DNA of 64,000 nucleotides from JACVRW01 sp963819115 (GTDB taxonomy: Bacteria; Actinomycetota; Thermoleophilia; Solirubrobacterales; Thermoleophilaceae): contig CAWFUR010000012.1 of the NCBI GenBank assembly GCA_963819115.1, positions 62,001 to 126,000 on the forward strand, in the 5' to 3' direction. The notes beneath the pieces are model-generated. The model did not search any database. It was not told the DNA's origin and saw nothing but the letters and a program-made list of their open reading frames with translations. A program made the position numbers and the translations under genes. Positions within the stretch are counted from its first letter, which is position 1. Every line of letters begins with the position of its first letter. This document shows positions 16,716 through 25,461 of the stretch, one piece after another.

Positions 16716-17717
16716 CTACGCCTCTCCCGCCGCCGGCGTGTTCGCCCGTGCCTCCGCGGCGCGCTCCTCGCGCCCCAGGCGGATGGCCTCCCTGAAGCTG
16801 CGGACCTGGAAGATGAACACCAGCGCCAGGAACCCGAGGCCGAAGGTGAGCACCCCGATGGCGATCTGCTGGCCCACCGAGTAGGCGGCCACGGTGGAGG
16901 CACTCGCCGTGCCCGCGAACACCTTCACCAGCAGCGCCTGGGCCACGCCCGCGCCCTGAGGGGTGAAGGGCACGGCCGCGGCCACGGCGTTCACGCCCAG
17001 CACCAGCAGCACGTTGCGAACCGAGCCGCCCACGCGGAAGGCCTCGAGCAGCATCCAGAACGCGGCGAAGCGGAAGAACCAGCCGATGAGCTGCACCAGG
17101 AACACCTCACGCAGGTAGCGCCGCCGGTCCTGGAGGACCGTCAGGCCCTGCTTCACCCGGTCCCAGAAGGCCTTGGCCCGCGCGCTGAGCATGGCGAACG
17201 CCACCAGCGCACCCACCGCCAGCACCGTCAGGAAGAAGAGCGTGAAGCGCGGGTGCGCGGCCAGGTACGAGAGGTCGAACGCGTTCAGCTTCGCGAAGTC
17301 GGGTGGCTTGGGGAACACACCCTGGCTGAAGGCGAAGAGCAGGATCAGCGATCCCATCGCGATGTCGAAGCCGGCCTCCACGAAGAAGCTCGCACCCACC
17401 GCCGGGTAGCTCGAGTTGGGTATCGAGCTCTTGGTGAGGAACAGGCGCACCACGTCACCGCCGCGCGCCGGGATCACCGAGTTGAACCCGTAGCCCGCGA
17501 AGTACGCCCCCCAGATCACCCGGAAGCGGAAGGGCTCCGACGGGTAGGCGGCGCGCAGGATGTTGAAGCTCGCGCGCGCGCGGAACGAGAGGTAGGTGGC
17601 GAAGAGGATGAGGGCGAGGATCAGGGGCCCGGGGCGCACCGAGGCCAGGTTCGAGAAGAACTGGTCGACGGCGTCGAAGAACGAGTTGAAGGATTCGCCG
17701 AGGGTTGCTGCCGGCAC
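16716..17717 (-). CDS. Lysylphosphatidylglycerol-synthase-like / UPF0104 family membrane protein
   Basis: A 333-residue polytopic protein of the LPG_synthase_TM family (flippase-like, also called YbhN/AglD-like). I chose the GTG giving MPAATLGESFNSFF, 20 bases after the glycosylase stop; the longer upstream reading only mirrors the glycosylase gene. About eight hydrophobic segments are visible. The family-typical segments WGAYFAGYGFNSVIPARGGDVVRLFL and AVPFTPQGAGVAQALLVKVF are present. By family knowledge such proteins move or modify lipids or lipid-linked sugars; no aminoacyl-transfer domain is attached, so a flippase-like role is more likely than lysine transfer. Confidence 0.8.
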   Translation of the reverse strand: MPAATLGESFNSFFDAVDQFFSNLASVRPGPLILALILFATYLSFRARASFNILRAAYPSEPFRFRVIWGAYFAGYGFNSVIPARGGDVVRLFLTKSSIPNSSYPAVGASFFVEAGFDIAMGSLILLFAFSQGVFPKPPDFAKLNAFDLSYLAAHPRFTLFFLTVLAVGALVAFAMLSARAKAFWDRVKQGLTVLQDRRRYLREVFLVQLIGWFFRFAAFWMLLEAFRVGGSVRNVLLVLGVNAVAAAVPFTPQGAGVAQALLVKVFAGTASASTVAAYSVGQQIAIGVLTFGLGFLALVFIFQVRSFREAIRLGREERAAEARANTPAAGEA

Positions 17718-17737
17718 GAGGGAAAAGGTACGGGTCG

Positions 17738-18586
17738 CTACCGCAACAGCCGTGAGAGCCGCCGGTCCTTCAGCACCCGCCCGCCCGTCTGCTCCTCCGG
17801 GCAGTAGCTCATCACGTAGTCCTTGAAGTGGATCGCCTCCAGGCGCGTGCCGCAGCGCGGGCAGGGCTCGCCCTGCCGCCGGTGCACCTTCAGCGGCATC
17901 GGGAGCTTGTCGGGCACCGAGGGGCCGATCACCTCCTCGTAGTGCTCGAGGGCCGCGCCCAGCACATCCCCGCAGGCCGTGTGGAGCGCCCTCACCTCGT
18001 CGGGATCCAGGTCGGATGCCCGCTGGAAGGGGGAGAGGCGGGCCGTCCAGAGGATCTCGTCCACCCACGAGCGCCCGATGCCGGCGATGGTGCGCTGGTC
18101 GCGCAGCAGGGGATGAAGGTGACGAGGCTGGTCCAGCAGGGCCGCGAACTCCTCGAGCGGTGGTGGTGGCAGGGCGGCCGGGCCGAGCGTGGCCACCGCC
18201 TCGTCGTCGCCCACCTGATCGGAGGGCAGCACCTTGGCCCACGCCCGCTGCTGGGTCCCGAACTCCCGCAGACGGAGCTCGCGGTCGCCGGGGAGGCGGA
18301 TGAGCAGTCGCGAGCTGCGGTCGCGCAGGGACGCGCGCTTGTCATAGAGCTGGAGCCGGCCCGCGGACATCAGGTGGACGAGCACCGTGAGCCCGCTCGC
18401 CTCCACCGCCAGCATCTTCCCGATCCGGCGAACTCCCGACAGGTCGCGGCCCGCGAGGGCGTCCAGAGGCGGGTCGAAGGTCTTCATTGTCACCATGCCG
18501 GGGGCGAGAGCCGACTCCACCACGGCGCCCGCCACGCCGGCGGACAGGCGGCGGGCTGTGATCTCGACCTCGGGCAGCTCGGGCAC
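17738..18586 (-). CDS. Fpg/Nei-type DNA glycosylase with altered zinc finger
   Basis: A 282-residue base-excision repair enzyme. The GTG start restores the diagnostic N-terminus MPELPEVE, in which Pro2 acts as the Schiff-base nucleophile and Glu3 is catalytic. Lys57 in IGKMLAVE matches the conserved beta-lyase-domain lysine, and the helix-two-turn-helix (GIGRSWVDEILWTARLSPFQ) is present. The C-terminal finger reads C242-x2-C245...C262-x2-E265, so the fourth zinc ligand is Glu rather than Cys. Specificity (8-oxoG or oxidised pyrimidine) cannot be decided by eye. It probably heads a unit with the downstream LPG-synthase-like gene. Confidence 0.88.
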   Translation of the reverse strand: MPELPEVEITARRLSAGVAGAVVESALAPGMVTMKTFDPPLDALAGRDLSGVRRIGKMLAVEASGLTVLVHLMSAGRLQLYDKRASLRDRSSRLLIRLPGDRELRLREFGTQQRAWAKVLPSDQVGDDEAVATLGPAALPPPPLEEFAALLDQPRHLHPLLRDQRTIAGIGRSWVDEILWTARLSPFQRASDLDPDEVRALHTACGDVLGAALEHYEEVIGPSVPDKLPMPLKVHRRQGEPCPRCGTRLEAIHFKDYVMSYCPEEQTGGRVLKDRRLSRLLR

Positions 18587-18614
18587 GGACCCCACTGAGG
18601 CTACCCTGCGGCGC

Positions 18615-19058
18615 ATGAGGATCTCCGTGGCCGCGGATGAGCTGACGGGCGTGGCCGAAGCCGTGGTCGAGGAGCTGCGCGGCCGCGGCCACGAGCCCGT
18701 CCTCCACGGCGCGCTCGCCGCGCGCGAGCGCGACGACTGGGCGTGGGCCAGCGAGGCCGCCGCGCGCGACGTGGCCGAGGGCCGCGCGGACCAGGGGATC
18801 GTGTGCTGCTGGACCGGAACGGGCGCCTCGATAGCGGCCAACAAGGTGCCCGGCGTCAGGGCCGCCCTGTGCGCCGATGCGGAGACCGCGCGCGGCGCGC
18901 GCAGGTGGAACGACGCCAACGTGCTCGCCCTCTCCCTGCGCACCACGAGCGAGGCGCTGCTCGGGGAGATCCTCGACGCGTGGTTCGCGGGCGAGGCGAG
19001 CGCCGAGGAGGACGATGTCGAGAACGTCCGGCACCTGGACGCGATAACCGGCGACTAG
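18615..19058 (+). CDS. RpiB/LacA/LacB-family sugar-phosphate isomerase
   Basis: A 147-residue protein with the family core GIVCCWTGTGASIAANKVPG followed by VRAALC and RRWNDANVLALSLR. RpiB enzymes interconvert ribose-5-phosphate and ribulose-5-phosphate. The cysteine preceding the TGTG loop aligns with the RpiB active-site Cys, and a tryptophan replaces the usual glycine after it. That variant is typical of a subgroup whose substrate is less certain, so I do not give a symbol. The stop TAG is shared with the convergent MFS gene (CTAG). Confidence 0.82.
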   Translation: MRISVAADELTGVAEAVVEELRGRGHEPVLHGALAARERDDWAWASEAAARDVAEGRADQGIVCCWTGTGASIAANKVPGVRAALCADAETARGARRWNDANVLALSLRTTSEALLGEILDAWFAGEASAEEDDVENVRHLDAITGD

Positions 19059-20305
19059 AGGGAGTCTGCGGTGGCGATGCGCCGCGCGCCGCCCGGGAGC
19101 ACGTGCCGCTGCTCCGGGTCGCGCACGCCGGGCACGAACAGGAGGCCGCAGGCGATGAACCCGAGGACGCACGCGCCGGCGAGGGTCTCCTTCACGCCCA
19201 CGACCTCCGCCACAGGGCCGGTGAGTGCGAACGAGAGGGGAATGAGGCCGGTGGACACGAACCAGTCGAAGCTCGACACCCGGCCGAGCATGTCCCCCGG
19301 CACAAGCGTCTGGATCAGGGTGTTCCACACCACCATGCCGGTGGTCGCGAGCCCGAAGCCCACGAAGGCGATGATGCACATCTGCCAGGCCGACCCTGCG
19401 ACGGCGAACACGCCCTGCACGAGCGTCCCGAACCCCCACGTCGCGTACATGAAGGTCATGTACCGCCGCGGCGCGCCGGTACGACTCACCAGGAGCGCCG
19501 CGCCGATCGAGCCGAGCCCGCCGGCGGAGAGCACGAGGCCGAAGGTGGCCGCGCTCCCTCCGAGGTCGTTGCGGATCAGGTAGGGCAGCAGCACCTCGAG
19601 CGGCCCGTAGGCCGCCAGCAGGGTCAGGGCGGCGGACACGAGCGTGACCCACAGCCAGCGGCGCTCGCGCACGAAGGCGAAGCCGGCACGCAGGTCCTCG
19701 CCCATCGAGCGCCGCTCCATCGCTGGGGCCGGACGGCGGCTGATCAGGCTCACGGCCAGCGCGGAGAGGGCGAACGTGGATGCGTCCACGGCCAACGCGG
19801 TGCCCACGCCGGACACCGCGATCAGCAGGCCTCCCAGAGCCGGTCCCGCGAAGCGCAGGCCAACGGGCTCAACCAGCTCGCGGAGCGCGCTCGCCTGGAG
19901 GATCTCCTCCTGGGGGACCACGCTCGGCACGATTGCCGTGAAGGCGGGCTGGAACAGCGCCTCCCCGAAGCCGTAGACCACCACCAGCGGCACCACGTTC
20001 CACAGGGCGGCGGAGTCCGAGAGCGCGAGCGCCGCGATTCCCCCCATCGCCGCCACGCGGAGCAGGTCCGCGATCACCAGCAGGCGGCGGTGTTCGAAGC
20101 GGTCGGTGAGGACGCCTGCAAACAGCAGCGCGGCCACCTGGGGGAAGGTCCACGCGAGCCCCACGATCCCGAGTGCGCTCGGCGAGTTCGAGATGTCGTA
20201 GACGAGCCAGGCGATGGCCACCAGGTAGATGCCGTCGCCCACGAGTGACACGGCCTGGCCGAGCCAGAGCAGCCTGAAATCGCGATGGCGCAGCGCCCGG
20301 AGCAC
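19055..20305 (-). CDS. MFS exporter (EntS/MFS_3-like)
   Basis: A 416-residue 12-TM major facilitator. It begins MLRALRHRDFRLLWLGQAVS, typical of the MFS_3 (enterobactin-exporter-like) group, with the motif A-like loop GVLTDRFEHRRLLVIADLLR and ALRELVEPVGLRFAGPALGG. The GTG start lies 23 bases after the upstream secreted-protein stop, so the two may be co-transcribed. The substrate is unknown; drug or siderophore export is typical of the family. It ends tail-to-tail with the RpiB-like gene, sharing CTAG. Confidence 0.87.
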   Translation of the reverse strand: MLRALRHRDFRLLWLGQAVSLVGDGIYLVAIAWLVYDISNSPSALGIVGLAWTFPQVAALLFAGVLTDRFEHRRLLVIADLLRVAAMGGIAALALSDSAALWNVVPLVVVYGFGEALFQPAFTAIVPSVVPQEEILQASALRELVEPVGLRFAGPALGGLLIAVSGVGTALAVDASTFALSALAVSLISRRPAPAMERRSMGEDLRAGFAFVRERRWLWVTLVSAALTLLAAYGPLEVLLPYLIRNDLGGSAATFGLVLSAGGLGSIGAALLVSRTGAPRRYMTFMYATWGFGTLVQGVFAVAGSAWQMCIIAFVGFGLATTGMVVWNTLIQTLVPGDMLGRVSSFDWFVSTGLIPLSFALTGPVAEVVGVKETLAGACVLGFIACGLLFVPGVRDPEQRHVLPGGARRIATADSL

Positions 20306-20328
20306 GGCTCCAGGCTACGCCGCGCCGG

Positions 20329-21495
20329 CTATCGGGCGGTGGCTGTGGCGGCCACGCCCAGGGGCGTCAGGCCAGACAGGCCGTATTGGCGGCCCTTGAT
20401 CGCGAGCGCCTTGAAGCGCCCGGGCAGGTCCAGCTGCGCGCCGACCCAGGCGAGGCCCCTGCTGCCGGTAACGCCGTGTCCTCCGGCGAACCGCACACGC
20501 GCGCGCGGCACGGCCACCCCGCGGCGCGAGACATGCACGAGCACACGCACCCGTCCCGGAACGGCGGCCTTGTCCACCGCTGCCACCCGCACCGTCAGCC
20601 GGTCCCGGCCGGGGCGCCGGACGAAGTGCATCAGCGCGCTGGTGGGTCCAAAGGTGAGCGTGCAGCCCGGGTCGACGGGCGACAGGAGCCAGTGCATCCG
20701 GCCGCCGAGGATGTTGATCCGATCGAGGCCCTCGGCCTCGCCGCACACCTGCATCTCGAGCTCCAGGCGCCGGCCCCCGGTGCGGGTGTTCACGCTCCAG
20801 ATCTGCTTCAGGCCGGCGTCGCTCACGCCGGCCAGCAGGAGCCGGCCGCCCACGAACACGCCGCCCGTCACGCCACTCGGCGGCACCGCGCCCGTGAGGC
20901 GGCGCGCGGCCTTGATCGCGGGTCCCGTGGGGCCGGCGTTCGCGGCGGTCACGTCGCTGGTCCGGTAGGCAAGCAGGTCGTTGCCGCTGCTGGTCCAGAT
21001 GAGGCGCCCGTTCGGCGAGGTCTCGGCCCACATCGCCTTCGGGATCTCGGCCTTGTCGAGCTTCACGTAGTAGCGCCACGCGAGCGTGGCCGGATCGGCG
21101 ACGCCGAAGGAGCCCGTGCCGCAGGTGTTGCTCGGGTTGGCGCCCGGGCTGTAGCACTCGAGCGGCAGGATCACGCGACCGCCGTCGCCGGGGTTCCAGG
21201 TCGGATCACCGATGTGGTTGTAACCCTCGGAGGCCTTAACCGCGGCCGGGATGGCCGTGCCCACGGCGGACACCTGCTTGAGCGTGGGCGTGGTGCTCCA
21301 CAATCCGACGAACGGTCCGTCGAAGTACACGACCGACTTCGACGGATTCGAGGTCAGGCCCTGCCAGTACGCCACCGGCACCGAGCTGGCCCCCGTGAGG
21401 ATCCAGCGGCCCGGGTCGGCGGCGCTCGCGGCCTGGACCGGCGCGGCCACCGACAGCGCCACGGCAACAAGCGCCATGAGCCTCCCCTTCGTCAT
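20329..21495 (-). CDS. Secreted protein of unknown function, beta-rich
   Basis: A 388-residue protein with a signal peptide (MTKGRLMALVAVALSVAAPV, cleavage after ASA). The middle region looks like a beta-propeller or sensor-like repeat region (repeated G-rich turns such as YFDGPFVGLWSTTP, WTSSGNDLLAYR, GGRLLLAGVSDAGLKQIWSV). The C-terminal about 100 residues resemble an Ig-like fold (RVLVHVSRRGVAVPRARVRF). Cysteines CYSPGANPSNTC may form a small disulfide loop. I do not recognise a named family. It precedes the MFS exporter by 23 bases. Confidence 0.65.
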   Translation of the reverse strand: MTKGRLMALVAVALSVAAPVQAASAADPGRWILTGASSVPVAYWQGLTSNPSKSVVYFDGPFVGLWSTTPTLKQVSAVGTAIPAAVKASEGYNHIGDPTWNPGDGGRVILPLECYSPGANPSNTCGTGSFGVADPATLAWRYYVKLDKAEIPKAMWAETSPNGRLIWTSSGNDLLAYRTSDVTAANAGPTGPAIKAARRLTGAVPPSGVTGGVFVGGRLLLAGVSDAGLKQIWSVNTRTGGRRLELEMQVCGEAEGLDRINILGGRMHWLLSPVDPGCTLTFGPTSALMHFVRRPGRDRLTVRVAAVDKAAVPGRVRVLVHVSRRGVAVPRARVRFAGGHGVTGSRGLAWVGAQLDLPGRFKALAIKGRQYGLSGLTPLGVAATATAR

Positions 21496-21520
21496 CGTTC
21501 GACCCTAGATGACATGGCCT

Positions 21521-21554
21521 AGGAGCGGAGCCGATCGGTGATCGGCGAGCACCG
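21521..21554 (+). repeat. Dispersed intergenic repeat, copy 4 (short form)
   Basis: A minimal copy with the core only: AGGAGCGGAGCC, then hairpin GCCGATC-GGT-GATCGGC and GAGCACCG. Both arms are one base shorter than in copy 2, which keeps the pairing. It abuts the stop of the cupredoxin gene. Confidence 0.75.
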
Positions 21555-22145
21555 CTAGCCCACCGTCACGGTCGCCTTCTTCGTGGTCTTCTTCTTGAAG
21601 GCGTCGACGGCTGTGACGGTCGCCTTGTAGCTGCCCGCCTTGAGATGCCCGACCGACACGGAGCGCTTGCCCTTCTTCAGGCTCTTTGTCACGGACTTCC
21701 GCTTCGGCCCCTTCACCGCCAGGGTGACCTTTGCGTCCTCCTTGAGCCTGACCGTCGCCTTGACCGCCTTCTTTGAGCCCTTGACGGAGGCCTTGGTGAA
21801 GGACTTCGCCACCGTGTCCTTGCCGACGGTCACCGAGCCCTTCATGAACGGGTGCGGCTGGCAGTGGAACGTGAACTTGCCCGGCTTGGTGAACTTGAAG
21901 CTGAAGCTCTTGTCCGCGTTGAGCAGGCCAGAGTCGAACTTCACGGCCTGCCCGCGGTCGCTGGTGGCCGTGTGATCCGTCGGACCCTTGAAGTTCCAGG
22001 TCACCGTGTCGCCCACGTCGATCTTGGCGCTCTTGGGCGCGAACTTGAAGTCGGGCACGCTGATCGCGGCGTCCTCCGCGCTGGCCGGCACGGCGAGCAT
22101 GAGGCTGGAGATCAGGACGAGGGGAAGAAGGCGAGCAGTTTTCAT
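21555..22145 (-). CDS. Secreted cupredoxin (plastocyanin-like) with basic beta-domain tail
   Basis: A 196-residue protein starting at the ATG that gives MKTARLLPLV, a signal peptide cleaved near PASAE. Residues about 25-107 are a type I copper domain with all four ligands: His58 (TDHTAT), Cys95, His98 and Met101 (FHCQPHPFMKG). The remaining 90 residues are Lys-rich (KASVKGSKKAVKATVRLKE) and look like an Ig-type domain, perhaps for cell-wall contact. It probably serves as an extracellular electron carrier or copper-binding protein. Confidence 0.85.
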   Translation of the reverse strand: MKTARLLPLVLISSLMLAVPASAEDAAISVPDFKFAPKSAKIDVGDTVTWNFKGPTDHTATSDRGQAVKFDSGLLNADKSFSFKFTKPGKFTFHCQPHPFMKGSVTVGKDTVAKSFTKASVKGSKKAVKATVRLKEDAKVTLAVKGPKRKSVTKSLKKGKRSVSVGHLKAGSYKATVTAVDAFKKKTTKKATVTVG

Positions 22146-22217
22146 GGGCGCAAGAGTAGACACGCGAGAAAGGCGATCGATGCGGCCTCTTGTCGAGCGG
22201 CCTAGGATTCCCGCCCG

Positions 22218-23303
22218 ATGCCCTCGCCGGACGTAGTGGACACGCCGCAGGAGGCGGCGGAGCTCGAGCTCGCGCCGCTCGTGGTGCGCCGCCCGGTCGA
22301 GACGTTCCTCGACGAGCACGGGATCGGCTCCGGTGAGATCTCCGTGGAGCGCGTGGGGGAGGGCCACTCGAACATCACCTTCCTGGTGAAGCGGGGTGAC
22401 GCGCGGGTGGTGCTGCGCCGCCCGCCGCGGCCGCCGCTTCCCCCCTCGGCCCACGACGTGCTGAGGGAGGTGCGCCTTCTTCGTGCCCTGGAGGGCACTC
22501 CGGCGCGCGTGCCGCGCGTGCTCGCGGCGTGCGACGACGAGTCGCTGCTCGGCGTGCCCTTCTACGTGATGGAGGAGGTGCGGGGCACGGTCATCACCAC
22601 CGACATGCCCGCGGCGCTCGACGCGCCCGACCACCGTGCCGCTCTGGGGCGCGACCTGATCCAGGCGCTGGTGGAGGTGCACGATGTGGACTGGCGTGCC
22701 GCCGGCCTCGAGGGGTACGGCAAGCCCACCGGCTACCTCGAGCGACAGCTGCGCCGCTTCAATGGGCTGTGGGAGGTGAACAAGACGCGCGAGCTGCCGC
22801 GGGTCCAGGAGCTGGCCGACTGGCTCGCGGCCAACCTGCCCGAGTCGCCCGAGGCCACGATCGTGCATGGGGACTACCGGCTGGGGAACACGATGGTGGC
22901 CGACGACCTACCCCCGCGCATCGAGTCGATCTTCGACTGGGAGCTGGCCACGATCGGCGATCCGCTGGCCGACATGGGCTACCTGACGATCACGTGGGTG
23001 GAGCCCGACGAGCCCGCGGACACGTCGTTCAGCTCGCTCACCGCCGTCACCCGCAACGAGGGATTCCCCGGTCGCGACGAGCTGATCGCGATGTACGAGG
23101 AGGCGAGCGGGCGCTCGGTGTCCAACCTCCGCTGGTATCAGACGCTCGCGCTCTGGAAGGCCGCCGTGTTCATGGAGGGCAACTACAAGCGCTCGCTGGC
23201 CGGCACCACCGACGACCCGTACCTGAAGCTCTTCGACGAGGGTGTGCCCATGCTCGCCGAGGCCGCGTGGACGGCGGCCAACGCTCCCGCCCCCAGCACG
23301 TGA
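22218..23303 (+). CDS. Phosphotransferase-family protein (APH/choline-kinase fold)
   Basis: A 361-residue kinase-fold protein with nucleotide-binding segments VGEGHSNITFLVKRG and FYVMEEVRG, the catalytic loop IVHGDYRLGN and the metal site DWELATIGDPLADMG. This arrangement matches the ACAD10/FadE36-like group of putative aminoglycoside-type phosphotransferases found beside fatty-acid oxidation genes. That group phosphorylates hydroxy-acyl substrates in some animals and bacteria, but the substrate here is unproven. It overlaps the downstream HAD gene by 4 bases; ACAD10-type systems also pair a HAD phosphatase with an APH kinase. Confidence 0.82.
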   Translation: MPSPDVVDTPQEAAELELAPLVVRRPVETFLDEHGIGSGEISVERVGEGHSNITFLVKRGDARVVLRRPPRPPLPPSAHDVLREVRLLRALEGTPARVPRVLAACDDESLLGVPFYVMEEVRGTVITTDMPAALDAPDHRAALGRDLIQALVEVHDVDWRAAGLEGYGKPTGYLERQLRRFNGLWEVNKTRELPRVQELADWLAANLPESPEATIVHGDYRLGNTMVADDLPPRIESIFDWELATIGDPLADMGYLTITWVEPDEPADTSFSSLTAVTRNEGFPGRDELIAMYEEASGRSVSNLRWYQTLALWKAAVFMEGNYKRSLAGTTDDPYLKLFDEGVPMLAEAAWTAANAPAPST

Positions 23304-23908
23304 GGGGCCTCCTGGTGGACTTCGGGGGCGTTCTCACCACGAACGTCTTCGCCTCGTTCCGCGAGTTCTCGGTGTCCGAGGGGCTGGGGCCGGACGCCAT
23401 CAAGGCGCTGTTCCGCGACGAGCCCGAGGCCCTTCGGCTGGTGCGCGGGCTCGAGACCGCCGCGGTGACCGAGGATGAGTTCGGCGAGCGCTTCGGGGAG
23501 CTGCTCGGAATCGAGCATCGAGCCGGGCTGGTGGAGCGGATGTTCGCCGGGATCCGGCCGGACGAGACGATGCTCGGCGTGCTGCGCCAGGTACGCGGCG
23601 CGGGTCTCAGAACCGGGCTGATCTCGAACTCGATGGGCGCCGGCCGCTACGACCGGGACCAGTTCCCCGAGCTCTTCGACGGCGTGGTGATCTCCGGCGA
23701 CGTGGGCATGCACAAGCCGCAGCCGGAGATCTTCCTGCTCGGATGCGAGCGGGTCGGGCTCGAGCCGGCCGAATGCGTGTTCGTGGACGACCTCAAGGAG
23801 AACTGCACCGGCGCCGAGGCGGTGGGCATGACGGCGGTGCTCCATCGCGGCGCGGACACCACCGTGCCCGAGCTCGAGCGGCTGCTCGGCCTCGACTTCG
23901 GCTACTAG
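23300..23908 (+). CDS. HAD-family hydrolase (ACAD10/epoxide-hydrolase-N-like)
   Basis: A 202-residue HAD phosphatase. The GTG start overlaps the kinase stop. Motif I is VDFGGVLTT (nucleophile Asp; Gly instead of Asp at +2), motif II is GLISNS, motif III is MHKPQPEIF, and motif IV is VFVDDLKENC. These match the subgroup seen in the N-terminal domains of soluble epoxide hydrolase and ACAD10. Coupling with an APH-type kinase suggests the pair act on the same phosphorylated intermediate (inference). Its TAG stop is shared with the convergent gene through CTAG. Confidence 0.85.
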   Translation: MRGLLVDFGGVLTTNVFASFREFSVSEGLGPDAIKALFRDEPEALRLVRGLETAAVTEDEFGERFGELLGIEHRAGLVERMFAGIRPDETMLGVLRQVRGAGLRTGLISNSMGAGRYDRDQFPELFDGVVISGDVGMHKPQPEIFLLGCERVGLEPAECVFVDDLKENCTGAEAVGMTAVLHRGADTTVPELERLLGLDFGY

Positions 23909-24255
23909 ATCCCGGGGATACGGCCGCGCAGGTCCCTCAGCTCGGCGTGGAACGCGGCGATGGTCGTGTCCACCTGCTTCAGGGAGGTCTCGAGCTTCTC
24001 GGCCGTGTCGTCCACGTCGGCCAGCTCGGTGTGGAGGGGCTGGAGCCAGTCGTGCAGCCTCTGCACGTCCGCGCGCAGCTCGGCCACCGCGGACGAGAGC
24101 TCGTCCTCCACGCCGGGGAGCGCCTTCACCGCCGCTAGCAGCTCCTCGAGGTCCCCCTGGCGCTGGGTCAGGCTCCGGAGGCCCTCGGCCAGGGTGTGGA
24201 GGTCATCGAGCGCCCGGAGCACCAGGCGCGGCGGGAGCGACAGGGCGCCGAGCAC
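23905..24255 (-). CDS. Coiled-coil protein, unknown function (116 aa)
   Basis: A short protein dominated by heptad-like leucine/valine spacing (SLTQRQGDLEELLAAVKAL, ELSSAVAELRADVQRLHDWL, DTAEKLETSLKQVDTTIAAF), so a long coiled coil or helical hairpin. It has no signal peptide, although the N-terminus MLGALSLPPRLVLRALDDL could bind membrane. The GTG start is 26 bases from the divergent HAD gene. I cannot assign a function. Confidence 0.65.
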   Translation of the reverse strand: MLGALSLPPRLVLRALDDLHTLAEGLRSLTQRQGDLEELLAAVKALPGVEDELSSAVAELRADVQRLHDWLQPLHTELADVDDTAEKLETSLKQVDTTIAAFHAELRDLRGRIPGI

Positions 24256-24281
24256 CGGCGGGAGTGTGGCACGCTCGTGGC

Positions 24282-24950
24282 GTGCTGCTCGTGCTCTGGG
24301 ACATCGACGGGACGCTCGTGGACTCCGCGGGCCACGGCCGCTACGCCTTCGAGGAGGCCTTCGAGTCGGTCACCGGCCGCCCGGCCGGCGAGGTGTCTAT
24401 GGCCGGCAGGACGGACAGGCAGATCGCCCTCGCCATGCTCGACGGCGCCGACCACCAGCTGCCGGACCTGCTGGACAGGCTGACCGCCGCCCTGGGGCGG
24501 CGGGAGGAGGACATTCGCCGAGACGGGCGGGCCCTTCCCGGAGTCGAGGAGGTGCTGCGGCGCCTGGACGACACCGACGGCGTGGTGCAATCGCTTCTCA
24601 CCGGCAACCTCGCGGCGAACGCGGCGGTGAAGCTGGGCGCCTTCGGCCTCGATCGCTGGCTCGACCTCGAGGCCGGCGGGTACGGCTCGGATCCCCATGA
24701 GGCCCGCTCCGACCTGGTGCGCGTGGCCAGAGAGCGCGCGGCCGCCAGGTACGCCCGCCCCGACGACACGGTGCTGGTGGGGGATACGCCGCTCGATGTG
24801 AAGGCCGCCCACGACGCCGGCGCGCGGGTGGTGGCGGTGGCCAGCGGGCCCTACGGGACGGCTGAGCTCGAGCAGGCGGGCGCCGACGTGGTGCTCGCGG
24901 ACCTCTCGGACACCGAGCGGGCGGTGGCGGCGGTCACTGCTTCCACTTGA
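24282..24950 (+). CDS. HAD-superfamily phosphatase (phosphoglycolate-phosphatase-like)
   Basis: A 222-residue HAD-IA hydrolase. I prefer the GTG at 24282 (MLLVLWDIDGTLVDS) over the GTG at 24264 because it places motif I close to the N-terminus as in relatives. Motif I is DIDGT, followed by an alpha-helical cap. SLLTGNLAANAAVKLG is motif II, and VLVGDTPLDVKAAHDAG is motif IV. Gph/PGP-type substrates are likely but not certain. Its 3' end overlaps the convergent redox gene by 17 bases. Confidence 0.85.
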   Translation: MLLVLWDIDGTLVDSAGHGRYAFEEAFESVTGRPAGEVSMAGRTDRQIALAMLDGADHQLPDLLDRLTAALGRREEDIRRDGRALPGVEEVLRRLDDTDGVVQSLLTGNLAANAAVKLGAFGLDRWLDLEAGGYGSDPHEARSDLVRVARERAAARYARPDDTVLVGDTPLDVKAAHDAGARVVAVASGPYGTAELEQAGADVVLADLSDTERAVAAVTAST

Positions 24951-25461
24951 CGCTGCAGCCCACCGGGTCGGTCTCCGGCCGTGCGGGCTCCTCGCCGGCC
25001 AGGAGCGCGTCGAGCGCGTCCCGAAGCCACTCCGCGTTCAGCGACGGATCCATGTGGTCCGCGTCGGGCGCGCCCCGGTAGCGGAGCCGGCCCTCGGCGT
25101 CGAGCACGAACACGTCCGGCGTTGTCTTGGCCCCGTACTCGCGCGCGGCCTCCTGACTCTCGTCCCGCAGGTAGGGGAGCGGCCATCCGCCGTCGGCCTC
25201 CACGCGCTCGCGCATCGCCTCGAGCGAGTCCGTCGGGTATCGCTCGGCGTCGTTCGGGTTCACGGCAAGGAAGCGCACGCCGCGCGGCTCGTAGTCGCTC
25301 GCTGCCTGGAGGATGCGGTCGTGCCACGCCAGCGCGTAGGGGCAGTGGTTGCACGTGAACACCACCACGCTCGGCTGTCCGTCGCCGTAAAGCGCTCGTT
25401 CCGTGCCGCCGGTGTCGGGGAGGCTCAGGTCCGGGGGGCGATCTCCGATGGCGATGCTCAT
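24934..25461 (-). CDS. Thioredoxin-fold peroxiredoxin-like protein (CNHCPY motif)
   Basis: A 175-residue AhpC/TSA-type thioredoxin-fold protein; the ATG giving MSIAIGDRPPDLSLPD overlaps the upstream stop. The redox motif is FTCNHCPYALAWHDR (C-x2-C), as in the thioredoxin/redoxin subgroup close to ResA/TlpA but without a signal peptide. PNDAERYPTDSLEAM and TTPDVFVLD are typical of that subgroup. It probably reduces disulfides or peroxides in the cytoplasm. It is the last gene of a four-gene overlapping block. Confidence 0.82.
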   Translation of the reverse strand: MSIAIGDRPPDLSLPDTGGTERALYGDGQPSVVVFTCNHCPYALAWHDRILQAASDYEPRGVRFLAVNPNDAERYPTDSLEAMRERVEADGGWPLPYLRDESQEAAREYGAKTTPDVFVLDAEGRLRYRGAPDADHMDPSLNAEWLRDALDALLAGEEPARPETDPVGCSVKWKQ

